Below, piece by piece: positions 1 to 11,051 of a stretch of DNA of 64,000 bases. Under the pieces are notes generated by a model that had not been told where the DNA came from, did not search any database, and saw nothing but the letters and a program-made list of their open reading frames with translations. The position numbers and the translations under genes were made by a program. The DNA comes from Rhizodiscina lignyota (taxonomy: Eukaryota; Ascomycota; Dothideomycetes; Aulographales; Rhizodiscinaceae): contig ML978131.1 in assembly GCA_010015805.1 (NCBI GenBank), positions 682,001-746,000 of the forward strand, in the 5' to 3' direction. Every line of letters begins with the position of its first letter. Positions within the stretch are counted from its first letter, which is position 1.

Positions 1-1
1 C

Positions 2-289
2 GCAGTCGCTGACTCGTCCACTGTTGTCGACGAAGATCTGGTTGGCATCGAACACAGGTATCCGCACCGCACCGGCGAGACGGCGATGGTGAAGAACAAC
101 CCAAACCACAAGTGGTACTACTGGAGCGGCATGGACAATGACGAGAGGCTCCTGCTCAAGTGCTACGATAGCGACGAGATTCTGGGAAGGAATGGACGCG
201 TACCACACACTGCTTTTGCAGACCCGAGGACGCCTGAGGGTGCTCCACAACGGGAGAGCATTGAGGTTAGGGCTTTGGTGTTTGGATAG
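2..289 (+). CDS. AsaB/CmcJ-like hydroxylase-desaturase, C-terminal part
   Basis: The frame is open from the left edge to a TAG at 287-289, giving the last ~95 residues of a protein whose 5' part lies outside the window. The segment WYYWSGMDNDERLLLKCYDS followed by a downstream HTAFADP block is, from memory of the family, the conserved C-terminal signature of fungal AsaB/CmcJ-like proteins (often annotated GA4-desaturase or cephamycin methoxylase-like). These are putative iron- and 2-oxoglutarate-dependent oxidases found in many secondary-metabolite clusters. The substrate cannot be inferred. The ATG at 86 is internal. No intron is visible in the retained part. Confidence 0.75.
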   Translation, partial: AVADSSTVVDEDLVGIEHRYPHRTGETAMVKNNPNHKWYYWSGMDNDERLLLKCYDSDEILGRNGRVPHTAFADPRTPEGAPQRESIEVRALVFG

Positions 290-1675
290 TGGTACTTCGT
301 GAAAGACGGGAGATGAGACTACGAGGACATGATGAGATGAGATGTGCTGTCTGTACTTCTTGTAACTAAGGATTCTATTGTATAATTTCACCAAGTCAGA
401 GGTGTCTCTTCCTTTGTGTGTACTGTGTTCCAAATACGCGTTTGCACATAGCAAAATCCAGCTTCATCCTTTCGCCAGCGTTGCACAACTCCGCCCAGTC
501 TAAATGTGTAGCTCCACAGCCCGACTGATCGAGAATGTTTGCTTCACGGTCCGCCGGAGTAAGAGAGTGGCTTCTTCTCTCGGAACCAGGGAATCACAAT
601 ATATCTGAAAATGATAGAAGCCAGCTAAATCTCTACTATATGCATATATGAGGGTGACGTGGGTTTAGGCTTTCTTGTATATAACTTCAAGGCGCCTGAA
701 CTCTTACGGATACCTTGACTTGATCTAGTAGATCTTGCATTGCCGCGATCGTAGTCGAGGCCACCTCTATTCGCTCCGTCAATATGCTCGGCAGTATCCA
801 CGTACTACGTTGTCAATCTTCCTAGCGACGAAGTCGTCAAGGCCCATCACTTGCATCCACTGGCCGCGCATGTGCCCCGACGATAGCACGTTTACGTCCT
901 TCTCATCGTCAATCTCGTTGCACGTGATGTATGAAGACTCAATCGATAACCTCCTTTTCATGCCTGGTCTCTGCCGGGTACTTGAAGTTGTTGCAGATTA
1001 GACATTCGGTCAGGTCTACTGCGTGTGGCTGTCAAGAATCCGAGCGCGATGGGGCAGTAAAGAAGCCACAGGCCATAGGATTGGTATAGGAACGTCCCAG
1101 TGGAGATGCCTGAAAAGAAAAGCCTTAGAGAGTAGAAGAAAGATATAGGAACGATCTAGGGAACTGTCTAGGCTCTGTTGCTGAATCCCAACAGTAGGGT
1201 GAGTGCGTTATTCTAATCAGACTCGTGAGCCCCAGCAAGACCTTTCTGAGCATTACAACTAATTAGCTATCAAGGGTCTCTAGTACTTAAGAGGCTCCGA
1301 TGTTCATTATTCTTGAAATATAACGTGTCACTACGCCGTCGACGAGTACCTGATGTCCTCTGGTCGATACTGTAACATTTTGGATCACGTCCTGTGAGTC
1401 GCGCAGATCTGGGATCACGTAGATCTGGTGATGGCCTGGGGCAAGACATAATCAAGAATGCCACCATTGTTTCGTAGAGGAGATCATCATCGTGTGTCTC
1501 GGTCTTCATCATCTCCATCTCCGTTGTATATATATATCTTTAATGCAAGGTATATACCCACACTTGATGCCAAGCGTCACACCCCTGCACATGCACAACA
1601 ACCGCGTCCCCCACCCACAGCGCGACGCGCCGACATCATCGACAGAGTCAGCAGCAATGCTTTCACCGCGCAGAC
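290..1675. other. Intergenic region, no gene supported
   Basis: This holds the 3' flank of the AsaB-like gene and the promoter of the GCP3 gene. Short open frames on both strands (about 735-1001 and 1270-1518) lack recognisable domains. A TATATATATAT run lies near 1526, about 150 bp upstream of the GCP3 start. Confidence 0.5.
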
Positions 1676-4614
1676 ATGCCCGACAACATCCAGCAGCGCG
1701 TGGAGCATGCGCTCTCGCAGCTTGTCGAGAAAGTTGTCCCCGCTTACCCCGAAGATGACGACCAGGCATTGCAAGACCGACTCGACGATGCCTACGACTT
1801 CGCGATTGGCGTCGTTCAAGATGCTGGAGACACGCCGTTGAGCCCGGACGTCAATCATGCACACGATCTGATCAAGAAGAAGCTCATTCGAGACAACTTA
1901 GGCCCTGAGAAGGCGATGCGATTCTCGAATCTCTACTCGAGGCTTCTCACACTACCCGTACTACAAAACAAATGGGCGCTTCTTTACTTCCTATTCATTC
2001 TTTCAGAGGAGCGAATACCACTTAGTTTACGAGAAGTGGATCCTTCTGCGCTGAACAGACGGTTTGGACTCCATGCTACAGTCGAGCCTTCAGAATCCTC
2101 ACCTCCGCCTGAAAAGACTGGGAAACGCGATTTCGTCGTCGATAGTCCCGCTTTTAATGAAGCCTTCTCAAATGCTGGCCTACTCAAGCTACCGCTATCG
2201 GAGGATCAGAAACCTCCAAGACAGAGTGACGCCAACAAGGCAGGGCGGAATGTATCAGAGAGGCCCAGACCGCAGCAAGCAAAAGAGGAACCGGAAGCTG
2301 AAGGACCGCAAGAGGAGATCCAGTATCTTCCAATGAATCCTTCAGAACCAGCTTTGCTTCGCGACCTTCCTTTCACGCTCCAAGGACTCTCCTCGACCAA
2401 CTTCAACTTCGCTTCCAACAAAGTCCTCAAACTCCCTCAAACGCTTCCTGTACCTATAATCAGCCTACTACATACGCTTGCAGAACCTGCGCTACTCTAT
2501 CGCGGACTATCTGAATTCGTGGAGACATCAGACGGAGGGCTCATTGGCCAAAGTTTACGATCTGCATTAAGCTTGGAGCTTCGGGCATATCTGCGGCTAG
2601 TTGCGACCTTGGAAGGGCAAATACGGAGCGCGTTGGCGAAATTGGACGAGAATGAGCCAAGGCAGGGCATTGGCCAAGCGGGCGTTACGTTGAAACGATG
2701 CGTAGTGTGGACACGAGAACCAACCATGGGACTACGGTTACTCAGCTTAATCGTAGAAGAGAGCAAAGGTGGGCTTCTATGTCAGTCTCTGTTCAAATTT
2801 ACTCGATCTAACATCCAATAGGCAGGAAGGGCGGCGAAATCATATCGCTCATCCACTCTTTCTCACTATCCCATGGTGATCCTTTTGTCGCATCTTTTGC
2901 AGAACGACTGCTCACCCATGTCACCCGACCCTTCTACGACATGCTCCGGCAGTGGATATATGACGGCGAGTTGAGCGATCCATACCTCGAATTCCTAGTA
3001 CTTGAGCAGCAAGACGACCACAATAAAGGCGACACAGATGACGGACGGCGAGGAGCAGCGACAAGTGTCTGGCAAGACAAATACCAGCTACATGAGCGGA
3101 TGATACCAACAATAATCACAGAGGAATTTGCAAAGAAAGTCTTCTTGATTGGCAAGACACTCAATTTCATCCGGCATAGTTGTGGAGATGCAGCATGGGT
3201 GGAGTCATACTCGAAATCAGCGTCTCGAGAACTACGCTACGGCGACACAGCAACGTTGGAACGATCAATTGACGAAGCATACAAGACTACAATGGCTCGC
3301 CTGATCCATCTCATGGTCAACAAGTTCAAGCTACTTGAGCATCTGCGCGCATTGAAGAAATACATCCTCCTCGGCGCAGGCGATTTCATTGCTGTACTGA
3401 TGGAGTCACTTTCCTCTAACCTCGACAGACCCGCAAATACCCAATACAGGCACACCCTCACGGCACAACTTGAGCACGCTGTCCGTAACTCAAACGCGCA
3501 GCACGACGATCCAGAAGTCTTGCGGCGCCTTGATGCTCGAATGCTCGAGCTATCGCACGGCGAGATTGGCTGGGATGTCTTCACCTTAGAGTACAAGATT
3601 GACGCCCCGGTGGATGTCATCGTGACACCATTCGGTGCGAAGCAGTATCTCAAGGTCTTCAACTTTCTGTGGCGCGTTAAGCGCGTCGAGTTCGCTCTCG
3701 GCAGTACCTGGCGGCGTTCAATGACAGGCGCACGGGGTGTCCTCGCCAGCGTTGGCGACAAGCTCGGCAAGGACTGGAAGAAGGCGCGATGTGTGCTCGC
3801 AGAAATGGTGCACTTCGTGAGCCAGCTACAATACTACATTCTATTTGAAGTGATTGAGAGCAGCTGGAACGACCTGCAATCCGCGCTGCAGAAACCCGAG
3901 AGCACGCTCGACGACCTGATCGATGCGCATGCGCGGTACCTGACTGCGATCACGCGGAAGGGCCTGCTGGGCAGCACAATCATCGACTTTACGAGTCAGT
4001 TGCACGAGCTGCTCAAGATCATGCTCAGCTACAAAGATGTCGTCGACGGGCTGTACTCTTTCTCCGTGGCGGAGTTCACTCGTCGCCAGGAGCTGAGCGC
4101 GAAGATCGAGACGCGGACGGCTGCTGGGAAGTGGGGCATCACGGAGAAAGATGGTCTGGATAACGGCGATTTGGAGTCGCCGAATCCAGATGGGAATGGA
4201 AAGGGGAAGAGGTCGGCGCATAGCACAAATAGTCCGCTGATACCGCAAGGCCTGACGCTCCATGGGGGCGCGGAAGACGACTTGCTTCCCGCGTTAAGAC
4301 AGCGGTTGGCGCTACTTGCAAGCGACTTTAAAGCAAGAGTCAATGTACTGCTTGGGGATCTGATCCACCAGCCTGATGCGGACATGCGCTGGCTGGCGAT
4401 GGTCATGAACTTCAACGACGTGTATCAGCCCGTACGGCGGAAGCGGAAACACGCTAGCGAGAAAGACAAGGAAAAGTCGCGGAGTCAAGGGGGAGCGAAG
4501 TCTGAGCAGGAGAGCAGCAAAGCGACGCCGGCGGATGGAGTTGAGAAGGCTACGGGTTCTGGGACTGTGAAGGGTAAGGAAAAGGAAAGGCCACCTGCAA
4601 AGTCACACGGATGA
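1676..4614 (+). CDS. alp6: Gamma-tubulin complex component 3 (Spc98/Alp6 family)
   Basis: Join 1676-2768 and 2822-4614, 961 residues. The single 53-bp intron is phase 1 and joins VEESK to GRKGGEIISLIHSF in frame. The protein is a core subunit of the gamma-tubulin small complex, which nucleates microtubules at spindle pole bodies. The N-terminal grip region (about residues 30-330) includes the EKAMRFSNLYSRLLTLPVLQ block and the LLRDLPFTLQG motif. The GDPFV and WIYDGELSDPY segments that follow are typical of GCP3 rather than GCP2. The C-terminal gamma-tubulin-binding half runs to about residue 890 and ends in a lysine- and glutamate-rich tail. Length fits filamentous-fungal orthologues. No break is seen. 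Confidence 0.93.
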
Positions 4615-5027
4615 TTCAGTACCGAGGCGTATTTTGGTGAAGCGAATGGAGTTCAAGGGCATAACGGTTGGGACATGGAAGTACTTTTGTGATACCACGG
4701 ATACGGGTATGTACTATATGAACAAAGCATATAGGTAGCGCCGGAAGCGCAAGACTCTGGCCGCACATCCCTCTCGCCCTGACGCAATCTTCAGGGTGAC
4801 CAAAAAGTTGCCCGCAGCATTGATCATTTACGATGTAAAGCGTCTAGAATCAATAATGCATACAAGGTTGTCAACAGTGTGTTGTTGTAGTACACTCCGG
4901 ACAAGAAAACTATGCTTCCAGAGGTAATCTTGCTTGCTTCAAAGTGCAAGACGTGCTCGCCCTTGGGCGTTCCAGTTTACCTGGACACCACCTATTCCGT
5001 CATCGAGACAATCATGAATACTCATAC
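4615..5027. other. Intergenic region between convergent genes
   Basis: This is the shared 3' flank of the GCP3 gene and the Zn2Cys6 regulator, which converge here. I see no open frame or repeat of note in its 413 bp. Confidence 0.6.
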
Positions 5028-7493
5028 CTATGCGCCCGTTGAACCTATGAGCCCATCAACGGTCGTATAGAGCATGGGTCCCATCGGCCAATCTGCGAAC
5101 GGATCCGCTGACCCATGGAAGCCGAAGATACTATCATGGAACACCTCGCCGTCCGTAAAGCCAAATGTCTGCGCCGTGCTGTCCAAAGCATCATTTGCCT
5201 GCAGCAATTGATTCGCTGTGCCGCCCTCGCCCATGACAGCCTCCCGCAAGCCAATAGTACTTTTTGGCCTCGACAGATCGCCTCGGCTCCTCTGGTTCGC
5301 AACCATAGTAAAGGAATCGAGTATCGCGTCGAGCCGGTCAGCTACGAAGTCCACAGGAATAACGGAAGGCTGCTGCCACAGCTCCGCATCGACCTGAAAG
5401 TTCGGCACGAGCTGCGCGTCATCGATGCCGCATCGCTGGATCAGCTTCTCCAAGACAAAGTTCGCACGCGTAACACCCGCGTTCGTGCGCTGGCTGTTGC
5501 GCAGGAACTCGCGCAGCAGCGCGAGACCGTCCCATAGCGCCGAGCCGTCGGGCACTTCCTCTGGCACGTGGCGTACGACGCGCACGAGGATCGTGCACGC
5601 GACATACGCGCAGTAGGAGATGAAGTACGGCGCGCGGCGGATGGTGAAGGCGGTACAATAGTGCTGGATGATGCATGAGAGGCGGATGGCGGCGAGGATG
5701 CAAGTTCGCAGACAGCCAGCAGCGACGCGGTAGTCGAGGAGATGGCCGCGCGTGATGAACGGGCGGTTCAGGAGGATGAGCAGCAGGTGGAACATGCAGG
5801 AGATGCTGAGGACGCTTGGCGCTGGGATTCTGGTGAGCGTTGCTGGTTCTGGGGTCCGCCATGGCTCGTAGCGGATGCTGGTTTCGGTGACGCCGACCCA
5901 TGCATCCAAATCCCCGGAGATGTCTTCGAGGATCTGGCTGTAGTCTTTGGTGCCTAGCTGGACAGAGTTTGCGTTTCCGAACGTGGTGTTGGCATAGATG
6001 TGATTGAGGATACGATTCAGAATGACATTCAAGCCGCAGTGCGCCGAGAACGAAGTGACACTGTAGGTCGTGGCCCCAGGATGCTTTGGCATAGGGTAGT
6101 CGCTGTCGATGTGGTTCCCTTGCTCGACTGGCGTCCATTGCTCCAGCTCTTCCAGGTTGTCAAACAGCTCTATCGGGACTTGGCACTCCGCCTCCTGGAG
6201 CGTCACGGGTCGTCCCAGATACATTGAATGCACCTTGTCGAAGATGAATGCGCCCCAGAAGACGCGCCGGCGAACTTCGAGATCCTCAACGCTGATTTGG
6301 CCGCGCTTGACTAAGTCTTCGCGGTCCACGTGCAGTCCAAGATCAACTATCATGCGGAATGCCACGCCGGAGTACAGCCAGGCCGTTGATTTTGCCTCTC
6401 CAATGGCGAAGAGACTACTTGCTACCGTGATCAGAGCTTGGATCGTAGGAATGGCACTTTGTTCAAGCGCTTCGCCTAGAAGATCTCTGATGCGCTGCCG
6501 AAATTGCCATCCGGCCGTGCTCGGCTTGTCAGGTGCCTTTCGGATGTCCGTTCGAGGAGAAAATTTCGACGCAGCGAAAAGTATCGCATTCAGTAGGAGT
6601 TTAGAGAAATATGGCCCTTTCCTAGCCATATCCCGCATGAATAGAGGCCGGTAGATTAACAGCAGGTTATGATGCTGTCGATTCCAGTGGATGTTTAGCA
6701 GGTGCATCACAAGCTCCGGATCCCAGCCATCGTACTCGTAGTTTCGAGAATTGTGGTTGAGACGTTCCCTTTGGCGTTCAATGGCGGCAGAGGCGACGAG
6801 CGTCTCACGCCAGGTTGCTTTTGGAGGAGCAACCATCTGCCCGTCGACTTCAATCCCAGGCGGCTCATCGCCCTCAAAATGAGCGCTGGTCGGGCCATGA
6901 TAAGTCGTCTGAGCTGGTGAATAGGGCTGCAAGGGTGGAACTGGTGGGAGAGATGGCCTTGCGTCTGGTCGACGCATAAGTGGGCTTGTCACGTCGTCGA
7001 CGCCATCACTCTGGGACTTGACATGACCGGAAGACTCCCTGCTTGGGGACATGTGCGCGTCCGACCCATCTTCTCCATGCTCGTCTATTGCGCCATCGAG
7101 ATCTTCTTGAATAGAGCCATTGCTTGCGTGAGTCTCCGCTGCGCGCTGGAGCTCAGGCGAGGAGTCAAGAAGTCTCCGCAGGCGCTGGTTCTCCTGCTGG
7201 AGCGCCTCAATGGCCGCCTTGGAGGGCCTAAATCACCTCAATAAGCATCATAGATCATCTCGAAAGGGAATATGGAGCGTCATACCTTGCCTTGGGCGTG
7301 CGGTGCGCATAGACGCACTCGATGCCCCTGGAGCGACACGAGGCGCATTGAGGCTGTCCGTTGTCGCATCGCAGCTGCGCGGCTGATGAGCATCCCTCCT
7401 CAACACACACCAGCGGGAGCCTTTTCCACTGCTTACCTTGCGCACTCTGCAGAAGTCGCAGGCTGCCTTCGAACGCGTGATATTGCTGCTCAT
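5028..7493 (-). CDS. Zn2Cys6 transcription factor with fungal-specific TF domain
   Basis: Complement of join(5028-7227, 7286-7374, 7437-7493), 781 residues. Introns of 58 and 62 bp split the zinc cluster. The join yields the perfect array C12-x2-C15-x6-C22-x6-C29-x2-C32-x6-C39. A basic linker and a leucine-rich coiled coil (KAAIEALQQENQRLRRLL) follow, as expected for a dimer binding CGG half-sites. The middle homology region (Fungal_trans) spans roughly residues 190-560, with the IYRPLFMRD, AWLYSGVAFRMIVDLGLH and RRRVFWGAFIFDK blocks. Overall architecture resembles NirA/NIT4-like activators, but orthology is not established. The start is the ATG at 7493; a frame extension to 7505 would need GTG. 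The MFS transporter and TcuA-like gene next door are plausible targets. Confidence 0.88.
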
Positions 7494-7547
7494 CGCCGTG
7501 CCCACAGCGTTGGCTGCAGAGGTTGATACGCGGATTCGGTGGATCCG

Positions 7548-7557
7548 CTCCGCGGAG
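7548..7557. promoter_or_regulatory. Palindrome CTCCGCGGAG upstream of the Zn2Cys6 gene
   Basis: A perfect 10-bp palindrome lies 54 bp upstream of the regulator's ATG. It contains TCCGCGGA, the octamer known as the NIT4 site in Neurospora, and CTCCGCGG, which fits the Aspergillus NirA consensus CTCCGHGG. It could be an autoregulatory site of this regulator, or of another zinc-cluster protein. Chance occurrence in GC-rich DNA is possible. Confidence 0.35.
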
Positions 7558-8275
7558 GGGTTCGCCCGCAGCGGCCCTTTTATTGAAAATCAGAGGGAAT
7601 TTCGCCAAGACGCCGGTCGGTGTTGTTTAGCCTGGCGTCGAGACTGGGGAAGGGGTCCACATGGCGAGCGCACTGTGGGGACGGGCTGCGCGCGGCGATG
7701 AGGTGACAGGCCCGCACGACTCGTATCAGAGCCACAAGCTGGAACGCGCGACTCACCTTCGTTTCCCAACCATCTGGATATTCTCCGTGCGGAACGTAAT
7801 CGCGAGTGGAAGCTGTCTTCCATGGAGCCCTGCGGTGTGGGTACAGGCGGAATTGCGAGATGGGACGGAATTGTCGAGCAGACGCCTCGTCTGTCCAGCT
7901 ACACCTGAGCGCGAGTATTCCATATCTAATATAACGAGAGCCAGATACGTTATCACGCAAGTCGTAAAGCCCGACTAGTCTCCTAACACCGTCGAACTAG
8001 GCGCTGGCCATGCGTGTGAGGCTCTGACAATCAATTGCGGGCATGCTCGCAAGGGCGCCTTAGCATGTGTGTGATTACGAACTAATACGGTCCAGATACG
8101 GTAGGAGTTTGAACTGGTTGCTAGAGGCACGTATACAAACGGCAGAGGCAGTCTTCAATTCCCTTGCTTCACTAGTATGGCCTTCGTCAAAGTTCGTATG
8201 TGAACACGCCTTTTAAGTCATTCCGGAACTTCCGGTGAGTGAAAAGGGGGGCTTAAACCACCATGAGCCTCATAA
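7558..8275. other. Intergenic region: regulator promoter and transporter 3' flank
   Basis: About 0.7 kb between the Zn2Cys6 start and the end of the MFS gene, both on the minus strand. Several short open frames overlap in different frames (7580-7978), which looks like GC-rich noise. No further gene is supported. Confidence 0.5.
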
Positions 8276-9985
8276 TTACCAGACATAACGGAATCTGCCT
8301 TCTTCAGTCCGCTGGAATCTTGTAGATTTCTCCCCTGTCCTCTCTTCCTCTGCTTCGGCCTTGGCCATGCACTTGTTCTCATAGATGAGCCACAAGCTCA
8401 GCAGGGCGCTGACCACGGTAACCAACAAGCAAAATGCGGCGGATATCCACATTCCTTTGCGATAATATGGCTCTTCGCTAGCCGGGAAAACATCTGCACG
8501 AATATGAGCGTCTCATAGCGTGAAGGAGAAAAAGAGTATGAACTCACTCGTGCCAAGGAGCGGACCACACTGTCCGATTGTGGCCAAAATGGTGTATCCA
8601 CCCGCTTTGCGAGACTCGGTAGCATTAATATTTGCAACCCATGCCAGTAATATTGCCACAGATGCAAAAATGTTGACTGCTAAGAATACTCCGACATATC
8701 TCGGTGCTGTCGCCGATGTTGTCGCAAGAATGATGAATCCAATGCCGCCCAACAGCCCACCAGTCGCGCAGAAAGGACCGCGAACTTTAAAGCGGTCACT
8801 AAGGAAAGTGAGAAGAAGAATCATGAAGAAGCAGAGCACGTAAGGCGGAGCACTAAGACCATTCGACTGAATTGTGGTGAAACTGCCCATCTGGCTGATG
8901 ATGGTTGGGATGAAAAGTGGCAGGGACGCGAAAGACACGTTGCACGAGAAATACATGATAGCTGGTAGATAGCCTATATCTTGTTAGCCTCATTACGAAA
9001 GCTGAGATGCTCGTGGAAATACTTTTCGGGTCTTTGAATGCCTCCAGGAGCTGCTTGAAACGCAACCCGGTCTTCCCCTTGTCATCATCGGATACCTGGT
9101 TTCTCGCGACAAATCGACGTGCCATCCTCTTCTCACGATCCGTAAGGAATTTGCAATCGTCCAATGAGTCCGGAATAAACCACCACGCAAGAACGGAGAG
9201 CAGGCATGTTGGGACGCCCTCTAGCCGAGCGTCAGTAAAAAGACGCCGAGAGAATAGACAAATGTGCTCTCACCGATAATGAAAAGGATCTTCCAGGGCG
9301 CCACGCTGCCCTTTATTTGGGAGATGCCATAAGCAAGAGCGCTGCCGTACGCATTTGCTGCTGCTGCGCCAGAAATGAAGACCCCATGCCGAAAGCCAAC
9401 CTTCTCACGGGAATAGAAGTAAGTGAGGTAAAGGGGAACGCCTGGTCCGAACATGGCCTCCGCAATGCCCAGGAAGAACCGACAGGCAGCGAGACCACTC
9501 CAGTTGAAAGCTGTCGCCTGAATGGTCGCAATGAAGCCCCAGAGGAAAACCGTAAAGGCGGCCCATCGGTGCGGTCTGAAGATCTTCCAGCCTGTGACAG
9601 TCCATTGGGAAACAATGTCTGAGGGTGTCATTAGTCACTACTATCTATTTCGACATTAGAATCTATTCAACGTACATGCGACATAGAATATCGTTGTTAA
9701 GGTATTGTACCGATTACCGCTGAGATCGATGTCTTTCGTCATCCCAGCGAGCTTTGCATTGCCCAGATTGGAGCGATCCAAAACGGACAGCGAATAAAGG
9801 ACGAAAACCAAAGGCAAAATGTTTCTGTCGAGCTTGCGCATCAGCGCAGCCTCTTCGGCAGCCGTAGGGATATCCTCATCCTCATCAACAACCAATTGCT
9901 GCGGCTTTTCAGCGTATTGCGCACGCCCGTCAATGCTCTCCTTAATGTCGTCGGACATTGCGTCGCGTTTGTTTTCCTCAGACAT
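8276..9985 (-). CDS. MFS transporter, anion:cation symporter (Dal5/Tna1-like) family
   Basis: Complement of join(8276-8493, 8548-8973, 9023-9220, 9274-9618, 9676-9985), 498 residues. All four introns are 49-57 bp with good GT..AG ends, and each join restores a conserved motif: FYVA-YIVSQW, FII-EGVPTCLLS, KDPK-SYLPAIMYFS and LLGT-NVFPASEEPYYRKGMW. These are hallmarks of the fungal ACS branch (allantoate, nicotinate and other carboxylate permeases). Twelve transmembrane segments are expected from about residue 50 to 450, with a DRSNLGNAKLAG block after helix 1. The substrate is probably a small organic anion. The gene shares a 1.07-kb divergent promoter with the TcuA-like dehydrogenase, suggesting the substrate is oxidised by that enzyme. 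Confidence 0.92.
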
Positions 9986-11051
9986 GATCGCAAATGTCGC
10001 TACTCCTTGGGTGACAGCGAGAATTGAAGGTGAGTTTTCACAGTAGCAGAAACAAAATTGATTCGCTAAAAATCCTTGGGACCGCCGAGCGGTGAATGTG
10101 ACCGTATGACGACAGCTTGCGTGTCTGGGGCACGCGACCCCTTTGCAGCTCTCAACGGAGTCCCAGTAACAATCTTGACGAAGGAAAAAACAAGACTCAG
10201 GCCCAAAGCTTATTTAAAAGAAGATTCTGAACAACCAAGGAGGGAGGCTCTTGGCTGGAAAAGAGCGAGATCGGATAAGATGCAAGAGTGTGCAAAGTCT
10301 GAAGCCCATCTTGCCTTCTCTTCTCCACTCAAGCGCAAACTCTAACCAAAGCAGAGAAAGTGTGGGGTAAAGCCAAGCACCAAAAAGAGCTGTGATGTGA
10401 CGTTGTGGACCTTTGGTGGTTGGTTTTTCCTACCTTCTGCCCTCACGCCCTCTCGCTGTGCCGTCGTGGCCGCGTGCGACCGAAGAGCTCGTACTTACTG
10501 CTCATGTCGTGACTGGCTTCAGCTGAGAGCCCTCCAGCTTCATATACTCTACCACGGACACTATCGAAAGTCGCAATGTGCACAACATTTATCTTGCCTT
10601 TATTATCGCACAGGAAGAAGAATTGCACAATTAGCGTCCTTTGTCATGCAATGAGGTGTTAATAGAGTTTCAGATCCGAGTATCTTCAAGGCAGCCCCAT
10701 ACCTGGCTTGAGTACTCTGTTCAGCCTGCGCTGCGGGCCTACATGCTTCCGTCGGATATGAATCCGCAATCATCAACCTTGTAGAACGGCTTGTGGCGAG
10801 ACTCTCACCGACATGAGGCTAGCCAGAAAAAGCGCGCGTCGTTGATCGCGGGATTTCCGAAGGATGCTGAACTTCCGGGCGCGTGCGAGTCAGTCTTTGT
10901 TCCTTTCGCGCGCGGCGGAAAGTCGGACTCCGGGCGAAATCTATACAAAGTGTAGCTTCTTCCAACGTACCTTTGGAGGTATTGTTTGTTTATTCCCTTG
11001 CTACACCCGGATCTCTGCAGTAAACCTACCACAGGTCGTGGAGCCAAGAGG
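9986..11051. promoter_or_regulatory. Divergent promoter between transporter and TcuA-like gene
   Basis: A 1,066-bp spacer separates the two divergent starts. At 10916-10932 there is CGG-N11-CCG, and a second CGG three bases before the CCG, about 120 bp from the TcuA-like ATG. This arrangement suits a zinc-cluster dimer such as the one encoded next door, but the spacing preference of that protein is unknown. Short open frames here (for example 10076-10345) are not convincing genes. Confidence 0.4.
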
